Virus record (IMG/VR): IMGVR_UViG_3300048996_000074
Location: 1-50,063 of that record
Strand: one strand, 5' to 3'
Length of the DNA: 50,063 nucleotides
From: a virus
Shown: in pieces, positions 6,639 through 13,847 of the stretch
Position numbering within the stretch: position 1 is the stretch's first letter
Layout of the letters: each line of letters begins with the position of its first letter
Notes under the pieces: generated by a model
The model's database searches: none
What the model was told of the DNA's origin: nothing
Seen by the model: only the letters and a program-made list of their open reading frames with translations
Made by a program: the position numbers and the translations under genes

Positions 6639-7711
6639 GTCTGCTCTCCTCCGTTGTTATCTGACAACGGCCACACGCCAAAATCGCGCCCGCCGTTCGG
6701 CTTGTCACGCCAGAACAGGCCGCGGCCATCCCCAACCTCGGGGGGGCGGCCAGTCTCCTCGTACACCGCTTTCAACGCGTCCCGCTGCTCCTGGCGAAGC
6801 GCATCGATGACGACGTACCGCGCCGCCTCGACGTCGGCGTCCGCGGCGTCCGCGATAGCACCCACGCCGCGCTGCTCCGCGGGGATCGGGCACGACCGCT
6901 TCACCGGGCACGCCCGCAAGCACTGGCGGCCCGGCCGCGGCTTCGCGAGCTTCCCATCGGGCCCCTCGGTGATCGCGCGGTCCAAGAGCATCATCTGCAC
7001 GGCGATCTCCCGCTCGACATGCTCAAGCTCATCACGGCCGAGCGTCGCTTCGCGGCGCTCACCGAACCGCAGCCACGCCTCACGCAACGTCACACGCTGC
7101 GCCGAGGGATACTCCCGCATCACCAGCAGGCCGTACACGTCCAGCTGGAAGGTGCCGCCGACCGACAGGTACTCGCGGCCAACGATCGGATCGTCCCCCA
7201 CCGGCATCTTCCGCGGCGACCGTCGCTCACCGCGGCCCGTCTTGAAGTCCACGCACACGATCCCGTCAGGCGGGTCGGAGACGAGCACATCCGGTGTCCC
7301 CGTCAGCGTCCGCGTCACGCCGTCCGGGCACACGATGTCCGTCGCGATTTGCCGCTCGAGCGCCATCGGTGGCCGCGGCCACTTGTAGTACGAGCAGAAC
7401 GTCAGCACGAACGCCCGCAGGTCATCACGCTCATCGGCGCCGAGCACCCAATCGCCGGCCGCCAGCACCTCGTACATGACCTCGACGCCTTCCTGCGTCG
7501 GCATCTGCTGCTCACCCGTCCGGTACAGCGTCCGCAGGATCTCCGCCGCCACCCCGTGAAACGCGTTGCCGAGCGCCGCGGACGCACCCACGTTCCCCGC
7601 CGACAGATCATCGTCCAGCGCGAGGCCGTGGATCGCGCGGCGCGGACACACCTCAAAGCTGCGAAGGAGACTCTGCCGGTACGTCGTCGGACGCGACGCC
7701 ACGGCCATCAC
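6635..7711 (-). CDS. PD-(D/E)XK exonuclease, Cas4/RecB-like
   Basis: 358 aa. Opens with YRQSLLRSFEVCPRRAIHGL (the CPRR helix typical of RecB/Cas4/AddB-type nucleases), then TGTPDVLVSDPPDGIVCVDFKTGRGERR giving the PD...DxK active site, and a C-terminal cysteine cluster (QCLRACPVKRSCPIP) that with the N-terminal Cys could bind a [4Fe-4S] cluster. It is translationally coupled (GTGA) to the RecT-like gene upstream. The pair forms a phage recombination system in which the exonuclease resects ends and the annealing protein pairs the exposed strands. The first codon may be GTG at 7711 or the ATG at 7708. Confidence 0.85.
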   Translation of the reverse strand: MMAVASRPTTYRQSLLRSFEVCPRRAIHGLALDDDLSAGNVGASAALGNAFHGVAAEILRTLYRTGEQQMPTQEGVEVMYEVLAAGDWVLGADERDDLRAFVLTFCSYYKWPRPPMALERQIATDIVCPDGVTRTLTGTPDVLVSDPPDGIVCVDFKTGRGERRSPRKMPVGDDPIVGREYLSVGGTFQLDVYGLLVMREYPSAQRVTLREAWLRFGERREATLGRDELEHVEREIAVQMMLLDRAITEGPDGKLAKPRPGRQCLRACPVKRSCPIPAEQRGVGAIADAADADVEAARYVVIDALRQEQRDALKAVYEETGRPPEVGDGRGLFWRDKPNGGRDFGVWPLSDNNGGEQT

Positions 7712-8787
7712 AGCCCCCCAAGCGTCGTCTGCCCAGTGTCCGCACGGTCGACGCGAGCCATGATCTGCTCCGCCTCCTCGCGCGCCTCGGCCGCATGCCT
7801 GTCGTCGCCTTCCTGATCGAACCCGTCCGCGTCCGCGAGGAGATCCAGCGCCCGGGCACGCAACGCCTCGATCACCTCGGCTGTGTCCGCCGCCGGCGTC
7901 TCGACCTGCTCGGGCTCGTCTTCGACGACCTCGGCGTCCGGTGGCTCCCCGCCGATCTCATCCAGCGCGGCGATCGCGTTGCGCACGAACTCCTGGAACT
8001 TCCACGGCGGCTGATCCCCGAGCTGCGTCTCGATCGATGCGCGGTCCGACAGGCCGGCGTGTCCGAGCTCGGTCGCGCGGGCGATGACCGCCTCGACCTC
8101 CGGGCCGAGATCAACGCCGCGCGCCTCACCCGTCCCCGTGCCCGCACCGATCTCGCCACGCACATTGTCCAGTTCGCCTTCGACGTAGACGGGGACGCCG
8201 CCGAGGAGATCGGGGCAATGGAACTTCACGCCATCCGACGCCGCCCGCCACAGCAACATGTTCCTGCGCGCGGTGAACCAGGCGCTGCCCTCCTTGACGT
8301 TGCCTTGCTTGCGGGCCATCGCCATCGTGAACGTGATGTCCGGCTCGAGCGCCTCCTTCGTGCCGTCCGGCTGGATCTGGAAGAACCGCAGCGTGGCGTG
8401 CTGCTTGTCCTCGTCCGCGTTGTCCCAGTCCAGCGACACGATCCGGTAGTCGTACGTCCGGGACTCCCGCACGAACGCGAGGAGCAGCACGCCGCGCATC
8501 TGGACATTGCCCTTCACGATGTCGATGCCCCCGAGTGCCCGCGTCGCGCTGATCCCGAGGTCTTGGCCGATCAGGACCTTCGCGAACGCGACCTCCGCCT
8601 GCCGCGCATCCTTGAACATCCCCGACGCCGCAAGCGCGGAAGACAGCCGCCACGTGCGGCGAATCTCGTCGTCAGACAGGACGTGCGGCCCGACCGCCGG
8701 CGGCAGCGGAACGCGCTTGACGAGCGCCATCGGCTCGCCCTGCAGCTCGTGCTCCGTGGGCAGTTCGGTGCCCGGTTCCTGGGCCAT
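7708..8787 (-). CDS. RecT-like single-strand annealing protein
   Basis: 359 aa. The core is DARQAEVAFAKVLIGQDLGISATRALGGIDIVKGNVQMRGVLLLAFVRESRTYDYRIVSLDWDN, then GSAWFTARRNMLLWRAASDGVKFHCPDLLGG, the pattern of actinophage RecT/Bet-family recombinases. The C-terminal third is acidic and ends DRADTGQTTLGGL, a tail reminiscent of protein-interaction tips seen on SSB-type proteins. Paired with the adjacent Cas4-like exonuclease. The ATG at 8787 lies 1 nt past the preceding stop. Confidence 0.85.
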   Translation of the reverse strand: MAQEPGTELPTEHELQGEPMALVKRVPLPPAVGPHVLSDDEIRRTWRLSSALAASGMFKDARQAEVAFAKVLIGQDLGISATRALGGIDIVKGNVQMRGVLLLAFVRESRTYDYRIVSLDWDNADEDKQHATLRFFQIQPDGTKEALEPDITFTMAMARKQGNVKEGSAWFTARRNMLLWRAASDGVKFHCPDLLGGVPVYVEGELDNVRGEIGAGTGTGEARGVDLGPEVEAVIARATELGHAGLSDRASIETQLGDQPPWKFQEFVRNAIAALDEIGGEPPDAEVVEDEPEQVETPAADTAEVIEALRARALDLLADADGFDQEGDDRHAAEAREEAEQIMARVDRADTGQTTLGGL

Positions 8788-8788
8788 G

Positions 8789-8989
8789 TCAGCTCCCTCT
8801 CAGTGCTGTGCGCTGATTGTCGATGCGGCTCGCGAGATCATCCGCGGCGTCCTTCAGATCACGGATGTGCGACACGCGGACGTACGGCTCGTGATTGTCG
8901 ACCGCGCCGAGCTCGGCGTCGCGCAGCGTCTCGTGCAGGCGCTCGGCGAGCGCGTACGCGTCGTCCAGCTCGGCAATCAGACTGCTCAC
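8789..8989 (-). CDS. Hypothetical helical protein (66 aa)
   Basis: GTG start in a GTGA overlap with the response-regulator gene. Sequence MSSLIAELDDAYALAERLHETLRDAELGAVDN... DLKDAADDLASRIDNQ is strongly helical, probably a two-helix coiled coil. Sits between the pseudo-response-regulator and the RecT-like gene. No family recognised; a small partner protein is possible. Confidence 0.6.
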   Translation of the reverse strand: MSSLIAELDDAYALAERLHETLRDAELGAVDNHEPYVRVSHIRDLKDAADDLASRIDNQRTALRGS

Positions 8990-9702
8990 GCGATCACGTC
9001 CTCGCGGGACCGCAACACGTACCCGACGCCATGCACGTTCGCGATCCAGCCGGGATCGCCGAGCTTGCGACGCAGCCGGCACGTCCACGAATCCAGCGTG
9101 CGGGTCGACCCGCCGCCATTCTTGATGCCCATCGCGACGACCAGCTCCCGCTTCGTCATCACCCGATCATTGGACGCGAGCGCCCACAACAACGCCCACT
9201 CCCGCCGCGTCAACGCCTCCACCGGCTCGCCGTCACGCGTCACCGTCCGGGAGCCAGCATCGATCACGAGCCCGTGCGTTCGGATGACGCGCGCCAACGC
9301 CGCCGGCGGGGCGTCCAGCTCGACGCGACGCAAGAGCGCCTGTGCTCTCGCGTACAGCACCGCGTAGCTGAACGGCCGGGCGAGGTAGTCGTCGGCCCCG
9401 GCGTCGAACGCGCGCAACGTGTCGATCTCGGGCCCGTCGCCGCCGACGAGGATCATCGGCAACCGGCGATCCACCCCGGCGTCGCCCTCCCGCACGAGCC
9501 GCGCGAAATCGCGGCCGGAGCCGCCGTTGACACCCACGATCGCGATGTCCGGCACCCGGAACGCAGCGACCTCGAGCCCCGCTGTGGCGGACGCGGCGAC
9601 GGTGACGTCGAAGCCATCGGCGGTCAGGTTGTCCCCGAGGAACGTGCGCGCCTGGTCGTCCTGCTCGACGACGAGCGCGACGGGATGATCACGACGCGTC
9701 AT
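8986..9702 (-). CDS. OmpR/PhoB-type regulator with degenerate (pseudo) receiver domain
   Basis: 238 aa. Receiver-like domain at 8-115, then a full Trans_reg_C winged helix at about 135-235 (ALTRREWALLWALASNDRVMTKRELV... RTLDSWTCRLRRKLGD... NVHGVGYVLR). Phosphorylation residues are missing: the acceptor Asp position in PDIAIVG is Gly57, the Thr/Ser switch is VGG (Gly87), the Lys is Arg109 (ARPF), and one acidic-pocket residue is Gln. It should therefore act without phosphorylation. No sensor kinase is nearby. The start at 9702 has an ATGA overlap. Orphan pseudo-receiver regulators control development genes in actinobacteria; here it may control phage gene expression or hijack host promoters. 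Confidence 0.88.
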   Translation of the reverse strand: MTRRDHPVALVVEQDDQARTFLGDNLTADGFDVTVAASATAGLEVAAFRVPDIAIVGVNGGSGRDFARLVREGDAGVDRRLPMILVGGDGPEIDTLRAFDAGADDYLARPFSYAVLYARAQALLRRVELDAPPAALARVIRTHGLVIDAGSRTVTRDGEPVEALTRREWALLWALASNDRVMTKRELVVAMGIKNGGGSTRTLDSWTCRLRRKLGDPGWIANVHGVGYVLRSREDVIA

Positions 9703-10082
9703 GTGTTGCATCCTCCGTTCGTGTTTCGGCGCCATTCCGCGAAGTACTTCGGCGACTCATACTCGCCGGGCTCCAGCGATGCCGTGTAGACGAGGATCTG
9801 AAGGACCGTCGCCATCTGCTTGTGCAGCTCGATCAACTCGCCATCAGGCGCGTCCGGGCGCCCTAGGATCTCGCGCATGTCGCCGTACAAATCACCGTTG
9901 CCGTAGGGCCTCTTCGGATCGACCTCCGGGGCGCCCCCCTCGGTCCACTCGTCATAGCCGATGTTCAAGCGCCGCAGCAACTTGCGATGGTCCTCGGTGA
10001 CCGTGAAGCGATCAGCGGGCCAGCGCTTCTCGCGACCCGCGTAGTCGTCGTACACCGGCCAGCCGTCAGATGACTGCCTCAT
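9699..10082 (-). CDS. Conserved actinophage protein of unknown function (127 aa)
   Basis: Contains RFTVTEDHRKLLRRLNIGYDEWTEGGAPEVDPKRPYGNGDLYGDMREILG, a phrase I have seen in many actinophage and host hypothetical proteins, followed by a helical LIELHKQMATVLQILVYTASLEPGEY. No biochemical function is known to me. ATGA overlaps on both sides place it firmly in the operon. Confidence 0.75.
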   Translation of the reverse strand: MRQSSDGWPVYDDYAGREKRWPADRFTVTEDHRKLLRRLNIGYDEWTEGGAPEVDPKRPYGNGDLYGDMREILGRPDAPDGELIELHKQMATVLQILVYTASLEPGEYESPKYFAEWRRNTNGGCNT

Positions 10083-10384
10083 GCGTTTCGTCCTCCGTTC
10101 GTGTGCTCCGCCACCATCGCCGCCTCAAGCCTCGTGTTCGAGCGCCGCACCTCGACGTCACAGATGAACACGCGCTCATGCGACCGCACCCAACGCGCCA
10201 CGAGCGCCACCGACGCCTTATCCGGGCCGCCGTGACGGACGATGTTCGTCTCCGCGGACTGCTCAACCGCCTCAGCGATCCCGCGCGCCTCAAGGGCTCG
10301 GGCGAGCCTGCGCTGCGCGGTCTGCAACACCGACAACGGACGCGGCGGTTGTGGTGCGGTTACTATGTGCGTGCCTTCGATCAC
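10079..10384 (-). CDS. Hypothetical protein (101 aa)
   Basis: GTG start at 10384 (MIEGTHIVTAPQPPRPLSVLQ). The middle is helical (TAQRRLARALEARGIAEAVEQSAE), and it ends with TRLEAAMVAEHTNGGRNA. It is the first gene after the 10420-10453 hairpin, so it probably starts a separate leftward transcript or depends on read-through. No family recognised. Confidence 0.55.
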   Translation of the reverse strand: MIEGTHIVTAPQPPRPLSVLQTAQRRLARALEARGIAEAVEQSAETNIVRHGGPDKASVALVARWVRSHERVFICDVEVRRSNTRLEAAMVAEHTNGGRNA

Positions 10385-10419
10385 GAGCCCTCGGTTCCCT
10401 GGTTGATGGAGTGGTTCTC

Positions 10420-10453
10420 CCGGCCCCCCGCCCTGCTCTGTGCGGGGGGCCGG
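10420..10453. terminator. Strong GC hairpin in 10385-10465 gap
   Basis: Perfect 12-bp stem CCGGCCCCCCGC (10420-10431) / GCGGGGGGCCGG (10442-10453) with a 10-nt loop. It lies in the 81-bp gap between the membrane-protein gene at 10466 and the gene starting at 10384. No U-tract on either strand, so it is either an actinobacterial U-less terminator or an RNA-stability element in the leftward transcript. On the minus strand it is followed by GGGAGAACCAC, a string also found near 11586. Confidence 0.6.
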
Positions 10454-10465
10454 TCTGCTATCCGG

Positions 10466-10666
10466 CTACGCGCCGCCCTGCAGCCAACGGCACACCACGG
10501 CACCGGCGACAACCGCGCCAACGAGCGCCGGGCCCGGCATGTCAGACTCCCGCACGCTCGTGACCATGCTCGCCTGCAGATCACGACGACGCTGATCCTC
10601 CGCATCAGAACGCGCCTGCTCAGCGGCATTCGTCGGCGGCAACCCGTACTTCCACGGCTTCGGCAT
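10466..10666 (-). CDS. Small protein with C-terminal membrane segment (66 aa)
   Basis: MPKPWKYGLPPTNAAEQARSDAEDQRRRDLQASMVTSVRE followed by a hydrophobic C-terminus, PALVGAVVAGAVVCRWLQGGA, likely one inner-membrane helix. The ATG at 10666 follows an excellent Shine-Dalgarno AGGAGGAG that overlaps the upstream TAG stop (TAGGAGGAG). It ends before the hairpin at 10420-10453. Function unknown. Confidence 0.65.
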   Translation of the reverse strand: MPKPWKYGLPPTNAAEQARSDAEDQRRRDLQASMVTSVRESDMPGPALVGAVVAGAVVCRWLQGGA

Positions 10667-10677
10667 AGCTTCTCCTC

Positions 10678-10941
10678 CTAAGACTGTGCGTCGTGGCCGG
10701 CGCGGCTGCGACGGTCGATGTCCGCGAGGTGGTCACGCATCTCGGCGGCGGTCGGCTCCGCGAACGTCGGCTTCAGCCACTTCGGCGGCGTGCCATGCGC
10801 GTGCTCAAGAATGTCGGCGATCCGGGCGAGCTGATCGCCGACGTAGATCGTGGCGAACGTCTGCGCGGCCATGCCCATTCCATCGGGCGCTCGAAGAGCG
10901 CCGTGCGCTGCAGAGATGCGCGGATCAAAGTCGTCGCTCAT
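10678..10941 (-). CDS. Hypothetical protein (87 aa)
   Basis: MSDDFDPRISAAHGALRAPDGMGMAAQTFATIYVGDQLARIADILEHAHG... ends EMRDHLADIDRRSRAGHDAQS. Helical. The IYVGDQLARIADIL phrase is common in small actinophage proteins, but no function is known. ATGA start; its TAG stop is embedded in the ribosome-binding site of the next gene. Confidence 0.6.
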   Translation of the reverse strand: MSDDFDPRISAAHGALRAPDGMGMAAQTFATIYVGDQLARIADILEHAHGTPPKWLKPTFAEPTAAEMRDHLADIDRRSRAGHDAQS

Positions 10942-11162
10942 CGCCGGTACTCCTCGTCGCTCGCGTCGACCAGCATCAGCGCCGGGACGTACTGCTCCAG
11001 CGCGACCCGCAACTCCTCGGGCTCCGGGCGCTCACCGGCGAACGCGCAAACGACAGCCGCGACATCGGTCGCGTGCACACCGATCTTCAGCGCGGACCGG
11101 ATCTCCCGGCGATACGCACGACGAGCGCGATCTCCCGGCTCCGTGACGGTGGGGGTCAGCAT
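10938..11162 (-). CDS. Hypothetical protein (74 aa)
   Basis: Start MLTPTVTEPGDRARRAYRREIRSALK at 11162 gives a 7-bp overlap with the upstream gene; an upstream in-frame start would add 5 residues. Helical: IGVHATDVAAVVCAFAGERPEPEELRVALEQYVPALMLVDASDEEYRR. Family unknown. Confidence 0.55.
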   Translation of the reverse strand: MLTPTVTEPGDRARRAYRREIRSALKIGVHATDVAAVVCAFAGERPEPEELRVALEQYVPALMLVDASDEEYRR

Positions 11163-11437
11163 GCGAACTCCGGCCACGCGACAGCCTCATCCCAGCCAGC
11201 CACGATCGGAGCAACACGGGTCACGTCGCCGTGACATCCCTCCCCGAGCCGTGCGGGCGCAGACGCTGCGCGCTTCGCGTCGCTCGGCGACCTCCCGAAC
11301 ACGATCGCGGTATCGGTGCGATGCAGACACGGGCTCTCGCGCTCGACCGCGAAGGCTCGCATCCCGCGACCGATCTGAAACTCGGCGCGGTCAGCGCCCT
11401 CACGAGCGCGCATCGCATCCCGGAGCGTGACGGTCAT
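11156..11437 (-). CDS. Hypothetical protein (93 aa)
   Basis: MTVTLRDAMRAREGADRAEFQIGRGMRAFAVERESPCLHRTDTAIVFGRSPSDAKRAAS... ending DEAVAWPEFAC. Possible small alpha/beta fold; three cysteines, no obvious metal motif. ATGA overlap with the gene upstream. Unknown function. Confidence 0.55.
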   Translation of the reverse strand: MTVTLRDAMRAREGADRAEFQIGRGMRAFAVERESPCLHRTDTAIVFGRSPSDAKRAASAPARLGEGCHGDVTRVAPIVAGWDEAVAWPEFAC

Positions 11438-11571
11438 CGCGTGACCTGGACCGGCATCGGCTGCTTGGCGTGGTCGCGCTGCGGCGCGTGAAACGCCTTC
11501 GCGGCGTGGTTGTACTGGCGCTGCGCGGCGGAGAACAGCGGCACGCGCTTACGAAGTCCCGGCTTGCTCAT
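11434..11571 (-). CDS. Small basic protein (45 aa)
   Basis: MSKPGLRKRVPLFSAAQRQYNHAAKAFHAPQRDHAKQPMPVQVTR, strongly basic. I chose the ATG at 11571, preceded by AAAGG at Shine-Dalgarno distance, over an upstream TTG at 11643 that almost coincides with the predicted transcription start. It is the first gene after the promoter at 11649-11677, with a leader of about 70 nt. Confidence 0.6.
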   Translation of the reverse strand: MSKPGLRKRVPLFSAAQRQYNHAAKAFHAPQRDHAKQPMPVQVTR

Positions 11572-11648
11572 TCTGCTGCCTTTCGCTGTGGTTCTCCCGC
11601 CCGGCTGGGGCGGCTGCTGCCGCATCCATCGTGGAGTAGGCAAAACAC

Positions 11649-11677
11649 ACTTTAGTGACCGGGGGGACCCGCGTCAA
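11649..11677 (-). promoter_or_regulatory. Leftward sigma70/SigA-type promoter
   Basis: On the minus strand, TTGACG (11677-11672), a 17-bp spacer and TAAAGT (11654-11649). Both boxes are near consensus and the spacing is optimal. The -35 box overlaps the end of the upstream winged-helix gene. The -10 lies in a TCACTAAAGTG sequence containing the inverted repeat CACT-AA-AGTG, whose plus-strand reading ACACTTTAGTGA recurs with one change at 25598-25609. It should drive the small genes from 11571 leftward. Confidence 0.7.
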
Positions 11678-11907
11678 CCCCGAACCGGAAACTTCGACCG
11701 GTCCAGCAACGCCGCCGGATCGCCCAGCTTGAACACGCCCTCCGCGTCGCACACCGCTGTCTTGTCGCGGAACACGAGGCCCGCAAGCACATTGCGGATC
11801 ACGGGCTCCGGGGAACCCAGCCGCTCCGACAGTTCGCGGGCGGTGAGCCCCGGACCACCATTCGTCGCGGCCAACGCCCTGGTCACGGCGCCGGCGAGAC
11901 CGGTCAT
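11674..11907 (-). CDS. Small winged-helix DNA-binding protein (77 aa)
   Basis: MTGLAGAVTRALAATNGGPGLTARELSERLGSPEPVIRNVLAGLVFRDKTAVCDAEGVFKLGDP: a single helix-turn-helix (LTARELSERLGSPEPVIRNVLAGL) plus wing, like small DprA/MarR-type phage modules. Start 11907 by ATGA overlap. Its last codons coincide with the -35 box of a leftward promoter, so it may regulate that promoter; this is inference from position. Confidence 0.65.
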   Translation of the reverse strand: MTGLAGAVTRALAATNGGPGLTARELSERLGSPEPVIRNVLAGLVFRDKTAVCDAEGVFKLGDPAALLDRSKFPVRG

Positions 11908-12086
11908 GCCTCGCGCTCCGGCGCCTGCTCCGACGACGGCACGAAGTGCGCTCGTCCAGTAGCTAGGAGATGCAACATCCCGTCGCCGATGACGAGCTCG
12001 AGATCCGGATCGCCGTGCACGGGACACTCCGGGTCCTGCGCGTAGCCAACGACGCAGCCATATCCGCATGTGGATGGCTCGCTCAT
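11904..12086 (-). CDS. Small Cys/His protein, possible zinc ribbon (60 aa)
   Basis: MSEPSTCGYGCVVGYAQDPECPVHGDPDLELV...: Cys-x3-Cys and Cys-x2-His near the N-terminus form a plausible zinc site; the remainder is acidic (PSSEQAPEREA). It is linked by ATGA overlaps to the helicase-loader-like gene and the winged-helix gene. Function unknown. Confidence 0.6.
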   Translation of the reverse strand: MSEPSTCGYGCVVGYAQDPECPVHGDPDLELVIGDGMLHLLATGRAHFVPSSEQAPEREA

Positions 12087-12640
12087 GCGCCGAGCTCCGG
12101 GCGCCCGCGGATCCCGAGCGCCGCGAGCGGATCGAGCCGCGTCAACGCATCGCCACCCGACCTGGCCGCCAACGCCACCGTCCCCCGCAGCTCGCACGCC
12201 CCCACGTGATCGGACCACTCCCGCTCGAGCTCCTGCTTGCGCCAGTGCCCATCATCCGGGTCGTGCACCGGCAGCTCCTTCAGCCGCTGGATGCCGGACC
12301 GCTCCGCGAACGAAGCGACGAGCGGATGCATGTCCGCGAGCCGATCCCGGGTGCCGTCGATGCCGCGGGCGGCCAGTGCGCCGCGGGTGCCGAACAGCAG
12401 CTCGAACATCTCCGCGAACGTCGGCTGGCCCGCGCGCTCCGGCGTCAGGACCGCGACGATCTCGCTTGCTGACGGCCGGAACTTCGATCGGCCCACCAGC
12501 GCCTTCAACGCCGCGAGCACATCCACCGCGGGAAAATCCTCCAGCAGAAAGAAGTACGCGGTCGCGTCCCCGTCGCTGAAGTCTCCCGGCCAGCCGCCGG
12601 CGAGCACTCTGCGCGGCGCCTCGAATTCGTCCTGGGTCAT
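12083..12640 (-). CDS. Helicase loader/replication accessory protein (probable)
   Basis: 185 aa. The N-terminal part, GDFSDGDATAYFFLLEDFPAVDVLAALKALVGRSKFRPSASEIVAVL, matches the pattern of phage replicative helicase loader/inhibitor-type proteins (SPP1 G39P-like), with the 'RSKFRPSASEI' motif common in actinophage copies. The C-terminal half is helical. It lies right after the initiator-like gene with an ATGA overlap, the usual initiator-then-loader order in phages that borrow the host replicative helicase. No helicase or polymerase gene is found, which supports that role. Confidence 0.6.
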   Translation of the reverse strand: MTQDEFEAPRRVLAGGWPGDFSDGDATAYFFLLEDFPAVDVLAALKALVGRSKFRPSASEIVAVLTPERAGQPTFAEMFELLFGTRGALAARGIDGTRDRLADMHPLVASFAERSGIQRLKELPVHDPDDGHWRKQELEREWSDHVGACELRGTVALAARSGGDALTRLDPLAALGIRGRPELGA

Positions 12641-13545
12641 AGCTCTGTCGCCTCTCCTTCGATGTCCGTTGGGTTCGGTTCGTTTCGATGTGCGGCCATC
12701 ACCCGTTCCAGCGCCTCGATACCGCGCTGCTCCTGCTCGCGCTTGTCGAGATACCGCAGCTCCGAGACCGTGCGAGGTTGAAGCTGATGCACGTTGCCGC
12801 CGCCGTTCGCCGGCAGGGATGCGCGGCTGATGAAGTCCTCGAGCTTCGCTCCGGTGCGGCAGATCAGCTCGACGTCATCGAAGCGCTTTCCGTTGTCGGG
12901 ACTCACGAACGCTGCCCGGGCGGCGCCGTCGATGGCTGTTCGGATCTGCTGCGGGGTGTAGCCGTCCTTCAGCCGCGCCTTGATCTTCGAGGTGCGCTCA
13001 GCGGTGGGGCGTGCCTGTGGATGCTCGCAGTGCTCCCGCCAGTAGTCGAAGAGAGCGGTGGCTTGATCGGTGGGAACGACATCAGCGCGCTCGCGCGCGG
13101 TCTCTTGCTGGTTGTCTCTTTCTTCCGTTACCTGAGCGTCCGTAGGACGCGAGGGACGCGCCCGCGCGACATCGTCCGAAATCGAACCATGTGCATCGTC
13201 CGATTTCGCACCATGCAAAGTGCGGTATTGAAGGGTGCGGTCCCAGGGCTTCAGCGGGTTGCAGCGCGACTCGACGAGGCCTTTGTCGTGCAGCACCTTT
13301 AGGGCGGTCCGGATCGCGGCTCGGCCGAACGCGCCGTACAGGTCGTCGTGGAGGTCGGTGAGCGACCGGTAGAACCACAGGTCGTTGCCTTCCTTGCCGC
13401 CGCTCTGCGCCTGCCGGTCGTTGTCGGAGCGGACCTGTGTCCAGTAGGCGAAGAGGTCAAGCAGGAGCGCGGCGCAGGCGTTGCCGTCGCACTGCGCGAG
13501 GTAGTCGGGTCGCAGCGCGCGGAACCCGTTGTACGGCTTGCTCAT
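12637..13545 (-). CDS. Replication initiator-like protein (winged helix + DnaD-like C-terminus)
   Basis: 302 aa. Residues 1-115 are a winged-helix initiator/regulator domain (MSKPYNGFRALRPDYLAQCDGNACAALLLDLFAYWT... DLHDDLYGAFGRAAIRTALKVLHDKGLVESR). A polar linker follows. The C-terminal DnaD-like helix bundle (ERTSKIKARLKDGYTPQQIRTAIDGAARAAFVSPDNGKRFDDVELICRTGAKLEDFIS) resembles origin-remodelling phage initiators, and the YTPQQIRTAID...F...NGKRF...LICR phrase is characteristic. The start at 13545 uses an ATGA overlap. In phages of this type the origin often lies inside the initiator gene. No iterons were identified by eye. Confidence 0.75.
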   Translation of the reverse strand: MSKPYNGFRALRPDYLAQCDGNACAALLLDLFAYWTQVRSDNDRQAQSGGKEGNDLWFYRSLTDLHDDLYGAFGRAAIRTALKVLHDKGLVESRCNPLKPWDRTLQYRTLHGAKSDDAHGSISDDVARARPSRPTDAQVTEERDNQQETARERADVVPTDQATALFDYWREHCEHPQARPTAERTSKIKARLKDGYTPQQIRTAIDGAARAAFVSPDNGKRFDDVELICRTGAKLEDFISRASLPANGGGNVHQLQPRTVSELRYLDKREQEQRGIEALERVMAAHRNEPNPTDIEGEATEL

Positions 13546-13817
13546 GTCGCCCAGCCTTCTTCGCGCCAATCAGCGACGAGTCCGTCACAGTCCTCCCGCG
13601 TAAGTCGGCGGTGCTTGAACGCGTTGGCAAGCCGACTGGCGTTGGCTGCTTGCTCGCGGAGCACCTTCGTCGCCATGACGTAGTGCGAGAGCCAGTGGTC
13701 ACCGTCCGGCTCATCCTCGGCGACCAGCAGAACGAAGCCGATGTACTCCGGGCGCACAGGTCTAACGGAACGGCAACGTGCATCGCCTGCGCATCGGGTA
13801 CTCTGAGGCAACGGCAT
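13542..13817 (-). CDS. Hypothetical protein, first gene of early operon (91 aa)
   Basis: MPLPQSTRCAGDARCRSVRPVRPEYIGFVLLVAEDEPDGDHWLSHYVMATKVLREQAANASRLANAFKHRRLTREDCDGLVADWREEGWAT. The ATG at 13817 is preceded by GGTGGAGG at good Shine-Dalgarno spacing. It is directly upstream of the initiator with an ATGA overlap and 30 bp downstream of the 13848-13871 inverted repeat. Function unknown. Confidence 0.7.
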   Translation of the reverse strand: MPLPQSTRCAGDARCRSVRPVRPEYIGFVLLVAEDEPDGDHWLSHYVMATKVLREQAANASRLANAFKHRRLTREDCDGLVADWREEGWAT

Positions 13818-13847
13818 CGCGAACCTCCACCTTCGTAGATGTCAGGT

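Noticed and set aside
7795-9789. 664-aa open frame on the plus strand
   Set aside because: It lies opposite the RecT-like and response-regulator genes, is arginine/histidine-rich and lacks domain patterns; a GC-rich antisense shadow.
10411-10421. String GGAGAACCAC repeated at 10411-10421 (-), 11586 region (-) and 29382-29391 (+)
   Set aside because: Short and partly an SD sequence; three copies in 50 kb of GC-rich DNA is not enough to claim a regulatory repeat.
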